Of a stretch of DNA of 64,000 bases, positions 34,791 to 47,059 are shown piece after piece. The DNA lies in the NCBI RefSeq assembly GCF_000276665.1, contig NW_004955476.1, positions 8,662,898 through 8,726,897 of the forward strand, written 5' to 3'. Under the pieces are notes generated by a model, which saw nothing but the letters and a program-made list of their open reading frames with translations, ran no database searches and was not told where the DNA came from. The translations under genes were made by a program, and so were the position numbers. The DNA comes from Chinchilla lanigera. Its lineage: Eukaryota > Chordata > Mammalia > Rodentia > Chinchillidae. How positions within the stretch are numbered: the stretch's first letter is position 1; every line of letters begins with the position of its first letter.

Positions 34791-36007
34791 TGGTAGGCCT
34801 CTCCTCCTCTGTGCACCATATCCCAAGCTTACTCCCTGGGTTTTGCCCCCATGCAATGCACACTCACACTCAGCTACCGCTAAACAGTGCAACACACACT
34901 ACAAGTATATCTAAGTCTCATACAACATTGCAGATGACTTTCTGGCAACCCTATCAGTGAATGCCAGTCAGCCCATGGGGCATAGCCATTGCTCTCTGCT
35001 CCTTGGCAGCGAGGATGTTTCTGAGCCAGGGTTGGCTCCATCTCTTTAGCCCGTGGTAATAACGGAAGAATCAAGGAACTGCTCATGTCCACTAACATCC
35101 TAAGAGTGTTACACAAATTGTGGAGGCTCAGAGATATCTAAGAAATAATTTCCAGTGAATTCAGACAGAGTTGAAAGTGAGAAAAAGGTCTACAAACACA
35201 CGGTGAACAAAATATTGATTTCATTATCATTTAAAGATGGATTGGAAAATATAGTTTGTGTGTACGCTTAAAAAATGAATTATTAATACTGCACCCAAAT
35301 GTTCTACTTTCACATTGGGCTTAGACAGAGCTGGGACACCGCAGGACTGACCCACAGGGCAGGGCCAACCTCCACAAAATCATCTCTGGCCCAGAGACCG
35401 GGCAGAGTGCGTGCTTTTCCCCGACAGGAGCCAGGAAGGTCCAAGAGGGGCTAAGCCACACGCAATGCAGTTCCAAACTGGAGAATGTCCCCTCCTGCCA
35501 AGCCAAGAGTTGGCATGGACAGAGAACGCCATGACCAAAGTCTAGCTCATAGACTAAGGTCTGCTCATATATTTATTGCCCTGTGATAAACGTGAAACTC
35601 TGCAACAAAGGGACAACTTTTTATCTTCAGTTCTCAGCTTTTCTCAGCTCCAGTTCTGATACACAGCAGACAAAAATGCTTGGTAGCTGAATTAATTAAT
35701 TTCATGATCTAAAATTTCCAGTTCCTGAAGTGATAATCTTCCACAATTCCTTCCATCATTTCACCTTGATGATTTTATTTTTTCTCACTCCTCTTCTGCT
35801 CTTTCTACTCAAGATTCTGCATTCATCCTTCCTGGACCATTTCTTCCTTCACCCTCATATAATTTATAAGTTTGTTGTTATGCACTTTAGTATTAGAACA
35901 ACATGAGCCTTAGAAAGTAGTGTTAATGGAATTCTAATAGGAAGAAAATCAAATCAATTATTGAGATGACTTGTAGCTTGTATATTTTGTATCTCTCTAA
36001 AAAGTAA
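34791..36007. other. no gene recognised
   Basis: Unassigned sequence with no domain in any frame. Confidence 0.45.
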
Positions 36008-36055
36008 AGAGGGAGGGAGGCAGGAAAGGAGGGGGAAAGGGAGGGATGAGGTTGG
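36008..36055 (+). repeat. G-rich polypurine tract
   Basis: 'gagggagggaggcaggaaag' then 'gagggggaaagggagggatg', with several G-runs of at least three. Confidence 0.8.
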
Positions 36056-36124
36056 GTTTTAGTGCTTTAAGGGGTGGGTCCTTTGAAGGGGTCAGAATCC
36101 TTACTGTCCTGCTCATAGAGGAAG

Positions 36125-36400
36125 TGTTACCCAGTGGTTACAGGCAGGAAATCAAAGTCCAGTCTGCATGGGTTTAAATTTTGATTCTGCCACTTAAATC
36201 TGATTGTGACGCCAGGCAATTTTCTTAAGTTTTCTGTGCCTTGACTTCCTCACCTTTAAGGTGAAGGCAATGCCATACATTTGTACAATTCCAAGACAAC
36301 TACTTTAAAGTAAAATGATCCAAAGAACTTCACAGGGTTGTGGTAAAGAGTAAATGTATAAAAAATATGCAGACCAGTGTCTGATATGCAGGAAGCACCA
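36125..36400 (+). mobile_element. MIR, near full length
   Basis: 'acccagtggttacaggcagg', 'gggtttaaattttgattctg', 'ccttgacttcctcaccttta', 'cagggttgtggtaaagagta', 'gaccagtgtctgatatgcag' cover the element from head to tail. Confidence 0.88.
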
Positions 36401-37559
36401 TGCAGGTGACACTATCACTCATCAGTCTCAGGCAGTTCCCAGTAATTTCAGGGGACAATGGGATGAAGAATTGAGATATGGAACTTGGTGTATTGTGCTC
36501 CACGGGTCACTCCAAAGAGAGACAGAATGTTCTAGAACAGTGAACCCTGGGCAGCTATGCTTCTAGTGTCACCTGCATCTATGACAGGCAACCCGCATCA
36601 GCTGTGGAAGCTGTTCCTCGAATTTTACTCACAATACTATGTAAGATATCTATTCACAATCACCCAGAGCCAAAAATAACATGAAAACTATTTTCTGTCC
36701 CTGACCAAGGCCCACCATAGGCTCTGTCACCAGGGCAGTGACCGTGACCTGGCTTTGGGATGAGTCTCTTAGAGGACAGATGCAGAACAAATAGGCCACC
36801 TCTTTGAGAGGCTTTCTATCTCTAACCCAAACCCATTAAAACTCCTTCTGCTGATAAATCAGACTATATTTTAAGTGAAATAACAGGGGAATCTTTCACA
36901 GGGATGACATGGAACTGACATGGCAGTGACACCAAGCTCCAAGTACCATCTCACACAATGGTAGCGGAGAGCCCAACAGGTTCAATCCCTTGCTTACTTT
37001 GCTTCTATTTGCAGTGCATGGCCTGGATCCTAAGTCTTCTTTCCAAAAATTGTACTCCTCTCACTATTCTCACTTGATTGGTCTTAAAAATGTATACTTG
37101 GAAGGGAGCAGACCAAAGGGATAACAGAAATCCGGGAAGAAAATTAGAGAACAGTGCCGCTGGTCATTGCAATGGCGTGGGCAGACTGGAGCCTCTCTCT
37201 TGTAGAATGCGGGGATTCCGCTGTCCAAGTTGCACAGTCGTTCCCTTTTTATGCATTGCGTTGTTCACTGGCCTGCATGTGCCTTCCACTTCTGGGCCCT
37301 ACGGGCAGAATAAGCAAATGCGATAAATAAGCCTTAGAACCTAGAACAAACACATATTATCCCCAAAGACTCAGTGAAACTAAATATTTCTCAGAAGCTG
37401 CAACCTAATTCCTACTCCGAGGAAAATTTGCATTCAGAGGCATTGACGGAGGAAGATGCACCTGACCTCAGAAGCGCCTAGAGAAGAGTGGCCTTACTTC
37501 TTCCTTAAGGGTCACAGTGGACTGCCTGCCTATCACCGTACATTTCACCTGGCCTTACA
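36401..37559. other. no gene recognised
   Basis: Unassigned sequence between the long MIR and the CpG-dense block. The frames are under 85 codons. Confidence 0.45.
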
Positions 37560-37770
37560 TCTCCGTCTGCATGCCGACGCATTCTGAACTCACACCCACC
37601 CAACATCACCGAGGAGTATGGGGATTCGCCCGAAGGAGGAGAGGATCAGAACTCCGGCTTCAGAGGCTCGGGTTTGGGTGGGTGGCAATCGCCGGCTCGC
37701 TCCCTTGCTCAGCAACGTTTGCAAACGACCCCCTCTAGAGGGCGCTAACCTCACTGCTTTAGCTCATAAC
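37560..37770. promoter_or_regulatory. CpG-dense block
   Basis: About 14 CpG in some 200 bases ('gattcgcccgaaggagg', 'aatcgccggctcgctcc') within otherwise CpG-poor DNA, ending at a CTCF-like site. No exon is evident. Confidence 0.4.
37729..37748 (+). promoter_or_regulatory. CTCF-like binding site, forward
   Basis: CCTCTAGAGGGC at 37,732-37,743 fits the known CTCF core CCASYAGRKGGC at 11 of 12 positions (T for A at the third). It is followed by GCTAA, as in the extended motif. Orientation is plus. Confidence 0.6.
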
Positions 37771-37981
37771 GTGATGGGCAAGGAAATGTCAAACTGGATG
37801 TTGGAAATGAGGGCATCGCTCTCTGCTCCCACACTTTCAAGGGCGCCATATAAGAATGTCAGAGGGCAGTGATTTGCGGATGCAACCAACCCTTGAAGGA
37901 GAGGGAGAAGGCTACTTACAAAGAAAGGAAGCTTACAGATTTCCTGGGCTCCTGTGTGCCAAGAGGAAACAAAAATCTTAG

Positions 37982-38163
37982 AGCTGCGTGGCACACACCT
38001 GCAATCCCAGCATTCTCGAGTCTGGGCCAGGAAGACTGTCAGGTCAAGCTCAGCAGGGGCAATATAGCAAGACCCTAGCTTAAAATTAAAAATATATATA
38101 TAAAAAAAACAGGGAATGGAGCTCATTGCAAAAGTCCTGGGTTCAAGCCCCAGATCTGAAAAA
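37982..38163 (+). mobile_element. composite B1/ID SINE, cut by the assembly gap
   Basis: A 7SL-type half ('gctgcgtggcacacacctgc', 'caatcccagcattctc', 'atatagcaagaccctagctt') joins an AT-rich linker (aaaatatatatataaaa). An ID-type half follows ('agggaatggagctcattgca', 'cctgggttcaagccccagat'). The A tail runs into the N run. Confidence 0.8.
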
Positions 38164-38263
38164 NNNNNNNNNNNNNNNNNNNNNNNNNNNNNNNNNNNNN
38201 NNNNNNNNNNNNNNNNNNNNNNNNNNNNNNNNNNNNNNNNNNNNNNNNNNNNNNNNNNNNNNN
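38164..38263. other. 100-N assembly gap
   Basis: Exactly 100 N, the usual placeholder for a gap of unknown size. It lies in the A tail of a composite SINE. Confidence 0.99.
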
Positions 38264-38345
38264 AAAATATATATATAAAAACAACAGGGAATGGAGCTCA
38301 TTGCAAAAGTCCTGGGTTCAAGCCCCAGATCTGAAAAAAAAAAAA
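38264..38345 (+). repeat. second copy of the SINE 3' half after the gap
   Basis: The sequence from the AT linker through the ID half (aaaatatatatataaaa ... gggaatggagctcattgcaa ... aagccccagatctgaaaaa) repeats 38,088-38,163 almost letter for letter. It differs only in the linker ('aaaaaaaacaggg' before, 'aaaacaacaggg' after). The simplest reading is that both contigs end in the same locus. Confidence 0.9.
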
Positions 38346-39509
38346 CTTAGCTCTACCTTGCTTTCCCAAATTCCTCCTCCTGGGCATAGCATGTCCTCCT
38401 CAGAGCCTCCCCCCTCCCCAGGCGTACTTTTATACCCAATTCCGCCATCACAAAGCATCATGGAGGAACAGGGAGGCTCTGAGCAGGGTAAGGAGCGTGT
38501 TGTCTGACTTTCTCAGATGCGCAGACATTTCAACCCAACATTCAAGCTCCCTCCAAGACACACAGAGGTGGGCACATAACCAGTGCAAGGCTGCAAGCAG
38601 CTGTGTGGAATCTCCAGCTCCAAGGTGTTGTGTTACAGCTGGGCTGGTTCTCTGCAGGCCTCAACGGTTCCACATGATACTCAGCTGAACAGAAGAGTCA
38701 GTAACAAGAGCCAGTGGAATCAAACAGAAAGAGTGTAGCCCCCGCTGAGAGCGGAGAGCTGAGCCCCATTCTCTGCAGGTCAGTGAGGACCCTGAATTAT
38801 GGCCCAGGAGGGGAGGAAATACGGAGGTGATGCTCTCATCCCTCAGCCCTCAGGCCTCAGAGGCATCTGGCTGGTGCTGCCCAGCTCTACCAGGAGGAGT
38901 CGCTGGGGATGGCAGAGGGGCTGCTGGACGATCAGCCATTCAGTGAAAGGGACGGAGCTCTGTTACGCAGTTTCCAAGGCAGGATAACTAACCACCAGGT
39001 CTCAGCCAGCACAGAAATAACCTCCTTTAACTTTCCGCAAACACTTCCACCCCAAGCCCAAAGGGCTTATCAGCTGAGGACTTGGGGCCTCAGCCTCTGC
39101 TGAAAGGGAGTCTCTTGTGTTCTAATTAGTGAATGGAGCAGGCTTAAAGGATGGCGGGGATCAGGGGATTAAAAGAAAAGTGTGGCTAAGGGACTGTGTT
39201 CCACCTGCAGTCACCCTGAGGCCAAAAAATATATTAGGAAAAGAAGAAATTGGAACCAAAATGGACCCAGTGTGGTACGACTCAGAGCAGTATTATTCTT
39301 AAAGTGAAAACCACACCGATCAGTAAGATACTATGTGCAACCCTTGTAGAGCACACCTGGGTCCCACATGACTTCCTGACCAGGGTCTGTGGCCCCCTGT
39401 ACTAACCTTTTCCCAGCCTATCCTGTATCACACGGGCAAATTCATCTTCCAGATCTTCACTTGCATCATGTTATCATTTCCATCTCTGGAGAAGTTCGGT
39501 GCATCCTTG

Positions 39510-39544
39510 CTAGAAGTAAACTTCAACCCTAGAAGTAAACTTCA
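39510..39544 (+). repeat. short tandem duplication, 19-base period
   Basis: CTAGAAGTAAACTTCA occurs at 39,510-39,525 and 39,529-39,544. Each unit contains the palindrome GAAGTAAACTTC except its middle. Confidence 0.9.
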
Positions 39545-39664
39545 CACCTCACATGATCCTTACTCCTGAGCACACAGCTCAGCTAAATCAGTGTGTACAC
39601 TTTCTCTGGAACTTGCAAGCCAGGGAACCCCAGCCAGAGCAGAAAGAGCCGTGTTCTGCTGCCC

Positions 39665-39815
39665 AGCCAGCCCTACTCTTGACCGTGGACCTTATGCACA
39701 CCATTTAATTTTCTCAGCCCCATCTGTAAAACAAGGAAGACACCAAACCTCACAAAAGGGCAAAATGTGCCTAAAATTCCCAGTGGTACACAGCCTGGAA
39801 CTTGCCAAAAATTCA
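39665..39815 (+). mobile_element. MIR
   Basis: 'cttgaccgtggaccttatgc', 'ttctcagccccatctgtaaa' and 'ggtacacagcctggaacttg' are in MIR order. Confidence 0.7.
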
Positions 39816-41559
39816 TCAGCAGTACTTTTTGCTTATTAACCATTACCTGTCTTCCACACTGTCTCTGATATGTTATTTTTACTTTTATATTCAAAAATTA
39901 ATTTTAAAAAAGAACCAACTGGGTCACCTTACCAAACTGGGGAATGCCTAAATGCATCACAGGACAACCGGTTCTAATGAGGAAGGCCAAATCCAGGAGA
40001 CGTTGTGAGGGAGGGTAGCAGGGGCGTTTGCTATATTGAGTGACCTTTTACTTACAGACTCATTACACAAGCACTTCCGAGGTCTCCTCTGCATTTTCCG
40101 TGTCATCCTGCACTGGAGAGTGTAAGTGTCTGCATCCATACTCGCTCTAAGAGAGCTGAAGTTGAAGACCCAGAGTTCAGCAGACACAGAGCACCCCAGA
40201 AAGCTCTGGTGGTTAAATGTCACCGTGTGGAACCAGGGTCCTTGCTTGCATAGCTCATGCTTTCTTCAACAAGTTCTACGGTGTGACAAGCATGACAGCC
40301 CACAGCTGGTTTTGTGTGTTCCGTGTTCCTCAGGAGGAGACATGTGCATGCACAAAGCTGAGGGCCACATCATGAAGATGCCGAGGAGCCAAGTCTGTTT
40401 CTTCAACATTTTGTCACAGAGGCTGGGCTTCCCCCCAGGTTGCACAGGCTGAAGGCACGGAGGTAAGTTTCCATCTTTGAAAAAAGTGATAGCAAATGGA
40501 AATAAATTTGGAAAGGAGGCTCAATGCTGTTCCTCATGTTGCTGCCCACATTCAAATGTCTATCGATCTTCACACATAAGTGACGTGGCAAAGACCGTCA
40601 AAGTAAACAAACATAGCAAGAGCGACAACCAAAGAGCAAAGGAAAGAAAGAGCACATCGAGGCTCTGAACAAGAGGTGATTTTAGGGAAATGGAAGACAG
40701 GACTAGCACGGGGAAATGGTAGGTTTACTCCATTGAAAAATACTGGCATATTCATAAGGCAAGAAGAGCAAAATGAGTGGAGAAATTTTCATTAATATAC
40801 TTTTCCAGAGGCAGAACAGCATCATTCAAAAACCGACCTCCACTCTTAACTCGGTATGCCACAGAAGAGTGAGTGCCTGCCACAGAAAGACCAAGAACAT
40901 AGTAATTTACTGAAATGAATATTTTAGGAGGAAAGAGAAGAAACTTTCATGATCATGAAACCAAGTGTCTTCCTAGGCAGCTGGTGTCTAAGTGGTGCAG
41001 GCGAACAAGACTCCTCCCCACTCAACGTTGTCCTTTCCCCTTCCTCACCCTGCACACTGACGTAGTCAGGAGAGGGGCTGTGGGTACTTTTGAGCCCAGG
41101 GTTGCTTTAAACCAATGCTGTGTGGAGCTATTGCCTTAGAAGAGTTTGATGGTCAAGGCTAGAAATGCTGGTGTGACTCATACTGGGCAGAAAACAGTGA
41201 ACTCCAGAAACTGCTGTGCACGGAGAATTACCCTAAGTCCAAGACGGATCAAAATTCCAAAAAGTAATGGCTTCGGCAACTTACCAAAGTGCACCAAAAC
41301 AAGAGGTTCTTAGAAGGTTTCCAAGTTATGGGCCCCCATTAAGTGGACTGATTCTAGAGCCTTGGGAAAAATTCAGAATATCCTAACTGCTTACAGTATT
41401 TCCGCCAACACCTTTTATTCTTCTCTTGCCCCTTAAACTTTCCTACATTTCAATACAAGCCACCCTGGAACCTGTCCATGTTATGTTATCTAAGAAGTGC
41501 ATCTAGTCTTCTAATTGCTTGTTTTATTTTATGCTACTACTTATGCTACCCTCTCATGG

Positions 41560-41915
41560 ACAACTTTGTTTAGTCCAAGGTCACAGAGAGATGCTCCTAT
41601 GTCTTCTTCTGGAAGCTTATGATTTTAGCTTTGGAATTCAAGCTCGTGGTGCATCCGGAATTAGTGTGTGTGTGTAATGAGGATAAGGATAGATGTTCCT
41701 TTTCATCATGGGATTAGCCCAGTTGCTCAAGCACTCTTTGTGGAAAAATTCTTCTTTTCTTCATTGAATTACCTTGGCACCTTTACTGAAGAGCAGCTGA
41801 CCACATATGTTAGGAATTATCTCTAGACTCTGTTTTGTTCTGGTGATATATTTGTCTTTTTCAAGATAAGACCATGCTCTCTTGATTACTGTGAAAAAAT
41901 TATAATAATCCCCTT
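41560..41915 (-). mobile_element. LINE-1 ORF2 C-terminal fragment, old
   Basis: The plus strand carries the well-known antisense LINE-1 string order: 'tccaaggtcacagagag', 'cctatgtcttcttctgga', 'ttagctttggaattcaa', 'tggaaaaattcttcttttc', 'attaccttggcacc', and 'tctgttttgttctggtgata'. This corresponds to the C-terminal part of ORF2 on the minus strand. It is heavily mutated, with no useful open frame. Confidence 0.75.
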
Positions 41916-41924
41916 GATGCGAGA

Positions 41925-42095
41925 CCTGAGGCTTAAATTCTAGAGCCACATTTGATATAATCTAACTGTGAAATTTTGCACAAGTCATCCTTTCTTCCTG
42001 ACCTGATTTATTAATCTGAAAAATAAGAAGGTATAAATCAGGCTTGCAAATTAAAATACTTGGCAGGTAATATAAGTGCACTGACCTAGAATGTA
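41925..42095 (+). mobile_element. MIR
   Basis: 'aggcttaaattctagagcca', 'aaattttgcacaagtcatcc' and 'ttaatctgaaaaataagaag' are in MIR order. It directly follows the LINE-1 piece at 41.6-41.9 kb. Confidence 0.7.
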
Positions 42096-42794
42096 AAGTG
42101 TAAAAGTACCACTGGGACCGAAGCAGGTTGTGCAAAAATTCATCTGTAGTCGAAAGATGAAAGTTATCACTCTTTTCTAGAAGGCAAGAATGCAGCTTGC
42201 GGCTGCCATATTCTTAAAATTTTTCTAGAGAAGCCAGAAACATGGGTTTGTATGTTAAATCTTCTGATTTTTAAAATATCATAGGGGTCAAATAAAATAG
42301 AGAGGCTTAGCCCCTGAAGCATCAGTTTGAGATCTCTGAACTAGCAAATTTCTCAGAAAGCCGACTCTGCTTTTACAGAATTATTGGGAAGGAGAGGTGA
42401 AACAAGCTATGAAAATGGCTGAAACTGTGCCTTATATGTAATAGTCTGTGACTTGTGTCCATCTCTACCATGAGCCTCGATCTTCTTGCAACTTGAGTGT
42501 CCTTTCCTCCCAGAAGTCCCACCATTAGCTCCCTTGCCCTTGGGTTAGAATCCTCTGTGCCCTGCTCTGGACCCGGTCTGGCCCAAGGGTCTCACCCCTG
42601 TGAACTTCATGAACAGGCTTTTTGTCCTGTGGCTGCATGTGGGCTTGGACCAGTAGGGGCATCAACAAAAGGCTGGTGAAAGCAGAGTGGAGACAGAGTG
42701 TTTACTTTCCCAGGACCCTACCTGCTGTGCCACAGGGGTGACCACGGCCCAGTGCCACATCTGTCCTCAGGCTCCTCTCCTCATAAAGACAAGG

Positions 42795-43085
42795 TTCATG
42801 TCACTGTAACAAAAATATCATAGGCTGGGGGCCTTTAATGATGGACATTTACCCTCATAATTCTGAAGGCTGAGACGTTGAAGATCCAGATATGGACCAA
42901 GTTGGCTCCCAGTGAGGGCTTTCTTCCTGGTTTGCATATGAGGGCTCATTGCCATGTTGTCCATGGTGGGCAGATGTGATCTTTCTCACTTCTTTCCTTA
43001 TAAAGGCATTAATCCCACTGGGACAGCCACACCCTGGTGACTTAACTGCTTCACGAGACCCCACTTCGAAACACCACACTACTGA
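42795..43085 (-). mobile_element. MLT1/MST-like LTR, reversed
   Basis: 'cactgtaacaaaaatatcat', 'cctcataattctgaaggctg', 'ccttataaaggcattaatcc', 'gacttaactgcttcacgaga' is the reverse order of MaLR LTRs. Confidence 0.65.
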
Positions 43086-43264
43086 GCACTAGGATTCAAT
43101 ATTCAGCCCCTCACAGCCAACCACTCTCTTTAGCTTCCTTTAAGCACTTTTTCCTGTTGGTCCTCCAGGCCAAGAGGCAGTTAACAGTTCTCATTTTCTT
43201 TTAAACTCTATCATTTATAAATCATTTGATTTGAATTTGCTATACACAGACACTGTCTGATTAT

Positions 43265-43600
43265 CATTCCTGTTAGCTTTCCTGTTTGACTGGAACACGA
43301 CAGCTGACAATCACAGTTTAAAGGAGGAGAGGCTTAATTTGGCTCACAGTTTCTGGGGATTCCATCCATGGTCAGCTGGCTCCAAGGCAGGAACATCACG
43401 GCCAGAGACCATGACAGAACAAAGCTGCTTAGTTCATGGCCAGGAAAGAGAGGAGGTGAACAGCACCAGAGAAGAAAGGGTGAAGCTGAGATATAGATCC
43501 TAAGGTCATGTCTCCCTGACCCATCCAGACACACCTAGAATCATGACCCAATCTTGGGGCAAATCCCAAGTTAATCAAGTTGATACAATTAAGCTTAAAG
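43265..43600 (-). mobile_element. LTR-like repeat, MaLR/ERVL type, reversed
   Basis: Reverse layout: 'aggcttaatttggctcacag', 'ccatggtcagctggctccaa', 'ccaagttaatcaagttgata'. On the minus strand this is an LTR beginning near 'gtatcaacttgatta'. Confidence 0.6.
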
Positions 43601-45399
43601 ACCACAATCTTTGTCCTCAGGAAAATCCTTCTTCTCTCTTTTCTCTCTAAATCATTAGTGCCATTGTCCCGCCAATGACCTAGCCCTAAAATGATGACTT
43701 TTAGTGGAAAGAAGGTTCTCATGGCACCCTGGCCCTCACTCTTCCCTAAGTGTGGGCCAGGAAATAAGACCAGGAACTTGACCTGTGAAGAGAAGAATGG
43801 TTTAAGCTCACAGAGTCACCCACATTCCCTATGACTGGAGTTTCAAATGCAGTAACATTCCTTGATTTTGTGGCTGTAATTTCTCTTTCCCTCAGTTCTC
43901 CTGGACCAGAAGTGGAAGAACTCAAGCCTGCTCTGTGCAAAACACCTCTCTCTCTTTGTAAATTCTCCATTTTCACTTACACATGTAGCCGGCAGCCCCT
44001 TTTACCTGGCACTGGATTTGCCTTCAATCGGCTCTTCTATCTGTGATCCAGTCTGCGTTTAGTAAACATGGAAAAAGATTTGATTTACCTTGCCTGAGAT
44101 CTCCCTATAGGCTGCTTCTGATGTCTTACAAACCTAGACAGTGTACTCTAGCTTCCTAGTTTTGCATGGGACCTCAACAGAAACCTTTGCTAATAATCTT
44201 GTAGCTATGCTATCTCTTGCCTCCTTTGCTGAGTGTCTTCCTCACTAACCTGCTTCTGAACAAGACACTAGGGTAGAAGAGAGTAGAGTTTCTGACCTCC
44301 TGGTTATGTGAATACAAAACCCCAATGTAACATATGCAATTGTTCAAAACTCTTAGCCCGCATTTTCACTCATGTCATTCTTTGTCTCCAGTGTTCATTT
44401 CAAGCCCTTTGTTTCTTACTTCAAAACGCCATTTATATGATTCTCCTTCTCCATATTCTTATGTGGACTACATTCATCTTGGTTCCTGATGCATCACACT
44501 GACCCGAAGAGAACAATCTCTGTCCCTTCTGATCCATTCAACCCAGATCCATTTTTTGCATTTAACTACATATTACTTGATGTGAGTTCCACGGCACAGG
44601 TATTCATGCTCCCCAAAACATACACAGCCAGTTACAATTGTTCTAATGATGATGCTGGGAGAAATCAGAGTTCTGAGCATTTCTGCCACTGGCCATGATT
44701 GTTTGTATCTCACACTGTTTCCCTGCTGGATATGTCACATCTTCCACCTACCAGTAACCAGCCTTGTTGTCTTGCATTCTGCCTCCTCAGCTACCCCTTT
44801 TCATCCTAATGGAACCCAGACCTAATCCTTACTGCGAACGCACATGTGAATGTTAAACCCTTCCCTATATTTTAACCTTTAAAGAACACACTACTTGATG
44901 TTTTTGCCAATCTCGTGTAGTATATTAGGATTAATATACTGTTCAGTGTTGATGGTGAAGTTTTGAATATTATTATAACTAAGGAACCTAAGAAATGTTC
45001 CCATCTTCCTTCTGGCCTATCCATTTATTGCTGTTCAAGACAAGAAGAGAAACAAGGGACAATGACAAAGGGGAAATTCAGTACCATCTTGTAATGCTCA
45101 GTTTGTGGTGTCACTTTGTGCTACACTTCACAGTTATTCAATCAAACACTAGTGTAGACGTTGTTGTGAAGATGTCTCATAAATGTTACTTAAGATCCAT
45201 AATCAAGTGGCTTTGGAGCAAGGCAGTTATCCTAGGACCTAATGATTGGGAAGCCTGGGTAGGGCTGATTCAATCAGGCAAGAGGACTGGTGGAGTAGAG
45301 CTGAAGTTTTTCCCAGGTAGAAATCCCACCTGTGCCAAGAGTTCCAGCCCAAGGTTCCTCACAGTCTGCCCTGCAGAGCTGAGACTCACTTAGGCAGCC
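43601..45399. other. no gene recognised
   Basis: T/C-rich sequence with short frames. A LINE-2-like feel at 44,300-44,520 is too weak to call. A 132-codon frame at 44,995-45,393 shows no domain. Confidence 0.4.
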
Positions 45400-46690
45400 C
45401 CAACAGCCACAAAAGTCAGTTTCATGCAATTAAGTTTAGAATACGTCTCCTGTTAGTCCTGTTTCTCTGGTTTAACCCTGAATGGTAATAGACGTGGGAG
45501 CCTGGAAGGGGAGTGACATATAACTAAGTGTGGGAGTGGCTTTGAGCAATATGGAAGGGTCCATTTGAGCAATGGACAAAGACTGGAAGAGTTTTGAGGA
45601 ATAGACAGAAAGTGCAGAGATGGCTTCACATAAACTATTAGTGAAAATGTGATTGTTGATGGCCTGCTAGCAAGGATGCAGAGGCTGTGAAGACCATGGT
45701 AGAGAAGCTCTATATCCTATTACAGAACATTTAAATACTCACTTAAAAGACTATTGGTAGAAATAAGAACCATCAGAACTGCAGGAAAGGGAACCTTGTT
45801 ATACAGTGGCAGAAACCTTACTGAGTTTTTGTCTTACAGTTATGCGAACAGCAGAACTTAGAGACAGTGAAGTTGAATATTTATCTGAGAAGAATTCCAA
45901 GCAAATCATTGAATGTCCAGAGTGATTTTGTCTTGCTGCTTAGAGTAAAATACAAAGGAAAGAAATGTGTTGATAGAAGAATTGTTAAAGAGAAAGGAAT
46001 CAGGACTTTATGATTTGGGAAATTTTCATTTAAGTTCAGTTGAAAGATGCTAAAATTAAAAGGCCTGCCATCAAGAAAGATTGATTTGGGCAGAAACAAG
46101 GATGTGGACAAACAATTTTTTGCTACTGTTTCAGAAGAATGGGAAGGTCAGAAAATTCCATCACACAGAGGCATCTTGGGAGATATTTAGTCATGTGATC
46201 ATACATCTTCTCAGCCATCTAGACCAAAGCCAGCGTGAAAGACAGTGTTGTCCAGGAAAGTGTATGGAAGAGATCTATCTAAGGGAGAAAACCCCAGCAC
46301 AGTCACAGGAGATCTGCAGGCTCTTGAGAAGTTCACTCCCACAGAAACACTTCCCACTTAGACTGAAAGGGGCAGAGAGAGGGTGAAGTAAAAGAAGGTT
46401 GTTGGATACCCACAATTCCATAGGCAGGAAACAGGCAGACAGAACTATTGTTCTGCAAGCACATGACACCTTTCACACAAGAAGAAAGGACAGTCCAAGT
46501 CTTGGTCCCAAAGGGAAGCTTCAAGTGTCAGATTATTCCCGGGACTTGCACCGAGTGGGGTTTGCCATGCTGAATTTCTAATTCACTTGGATGAATGATT
46601 CTTTTCTTCGATTTTGTTCATTTTTGGACCATGATTATGGCTTGGACCTTACTTCTGTATCATGATTGCATTTTGGAAAGAATAAAAAGT
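45400..46690 (+). mobile_element. LTR-retrotransposon internal-like sequence
   Basis: 45,400-45,490 ends like an ERVL LTR ('cctgtttctctggtttaacc', 'ctgaatggtaatag'). What follows has the wording of non-coding MaLR-type internal regions: 'gttgatggcctgctagcaag', 'gaattccaagcaaatcattg', 'ggcctgccatcaagaaagat', 'ctcccacagaaacacttccc', 'acaattccataggcaggaaa', 'cttggtcccaaagggaagct'. No gag, pol or env frame is present. No matching 3' LTR was found. Confidence 0.45.
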
Positions 46691-46839
46691 CATACGGCTG
46701 CTGCTGTGTGGAAAGAAAGAATAAGCAAGCTGCACGTCGCAGTTCATAGACTTCCACTCTGCGAGACAGTGACTGCGCTCACTGGGGACAGAGCCCACTC
46801 AGAGTCCTCGAGTTTGATCAAGACGGAACAGAATGAAAT

Positions 46840-46990
46840 AGTAATTAAAAGCTTTGAACTTAGAGTCAGATTGCTCAGAGTTGGAGCCCGATTCGCCATT
46901 GTGACCCGGAGCTAGACGTTTTTAACGTAACTGCGGCAAGGTTATCTGCAAAATTATGGCAGTAACTATAACTTCTTTACAGGATAGTGT
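46840..46990 (+). mobile_element. MIR
   Basis: 'gctttgaacttagagtcaga', 'ttgctcagagttggagcccg' and 'ccattgtgacccggagctag' match the MIR 5' half. Confidence 0.65.
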
Positions 46991-47059
46991 TGAAAAACAT
47001 GCAGTGAAATTGAAATCCTCCACAGGAGCCATGAAGGAAAAATGCGAAAGGGGTGTGTA

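Larger units (their letters stand above)
38346..41559. other. no gene recognised apart from one MIR
   Basis: Apart from the MIR at 39.7 kb and the 19-base tandem repeat at 39.5 kb, I see nothing assignable. A 108-codon frame at 40,126-40,452 has no domain. Confidence 0.4.

Noticed and set aside
38116..38334. 72-codon frame spanning the gap
   Set aside because: It includes 34 unknown residues from the N run and SINE sequence on both sides.
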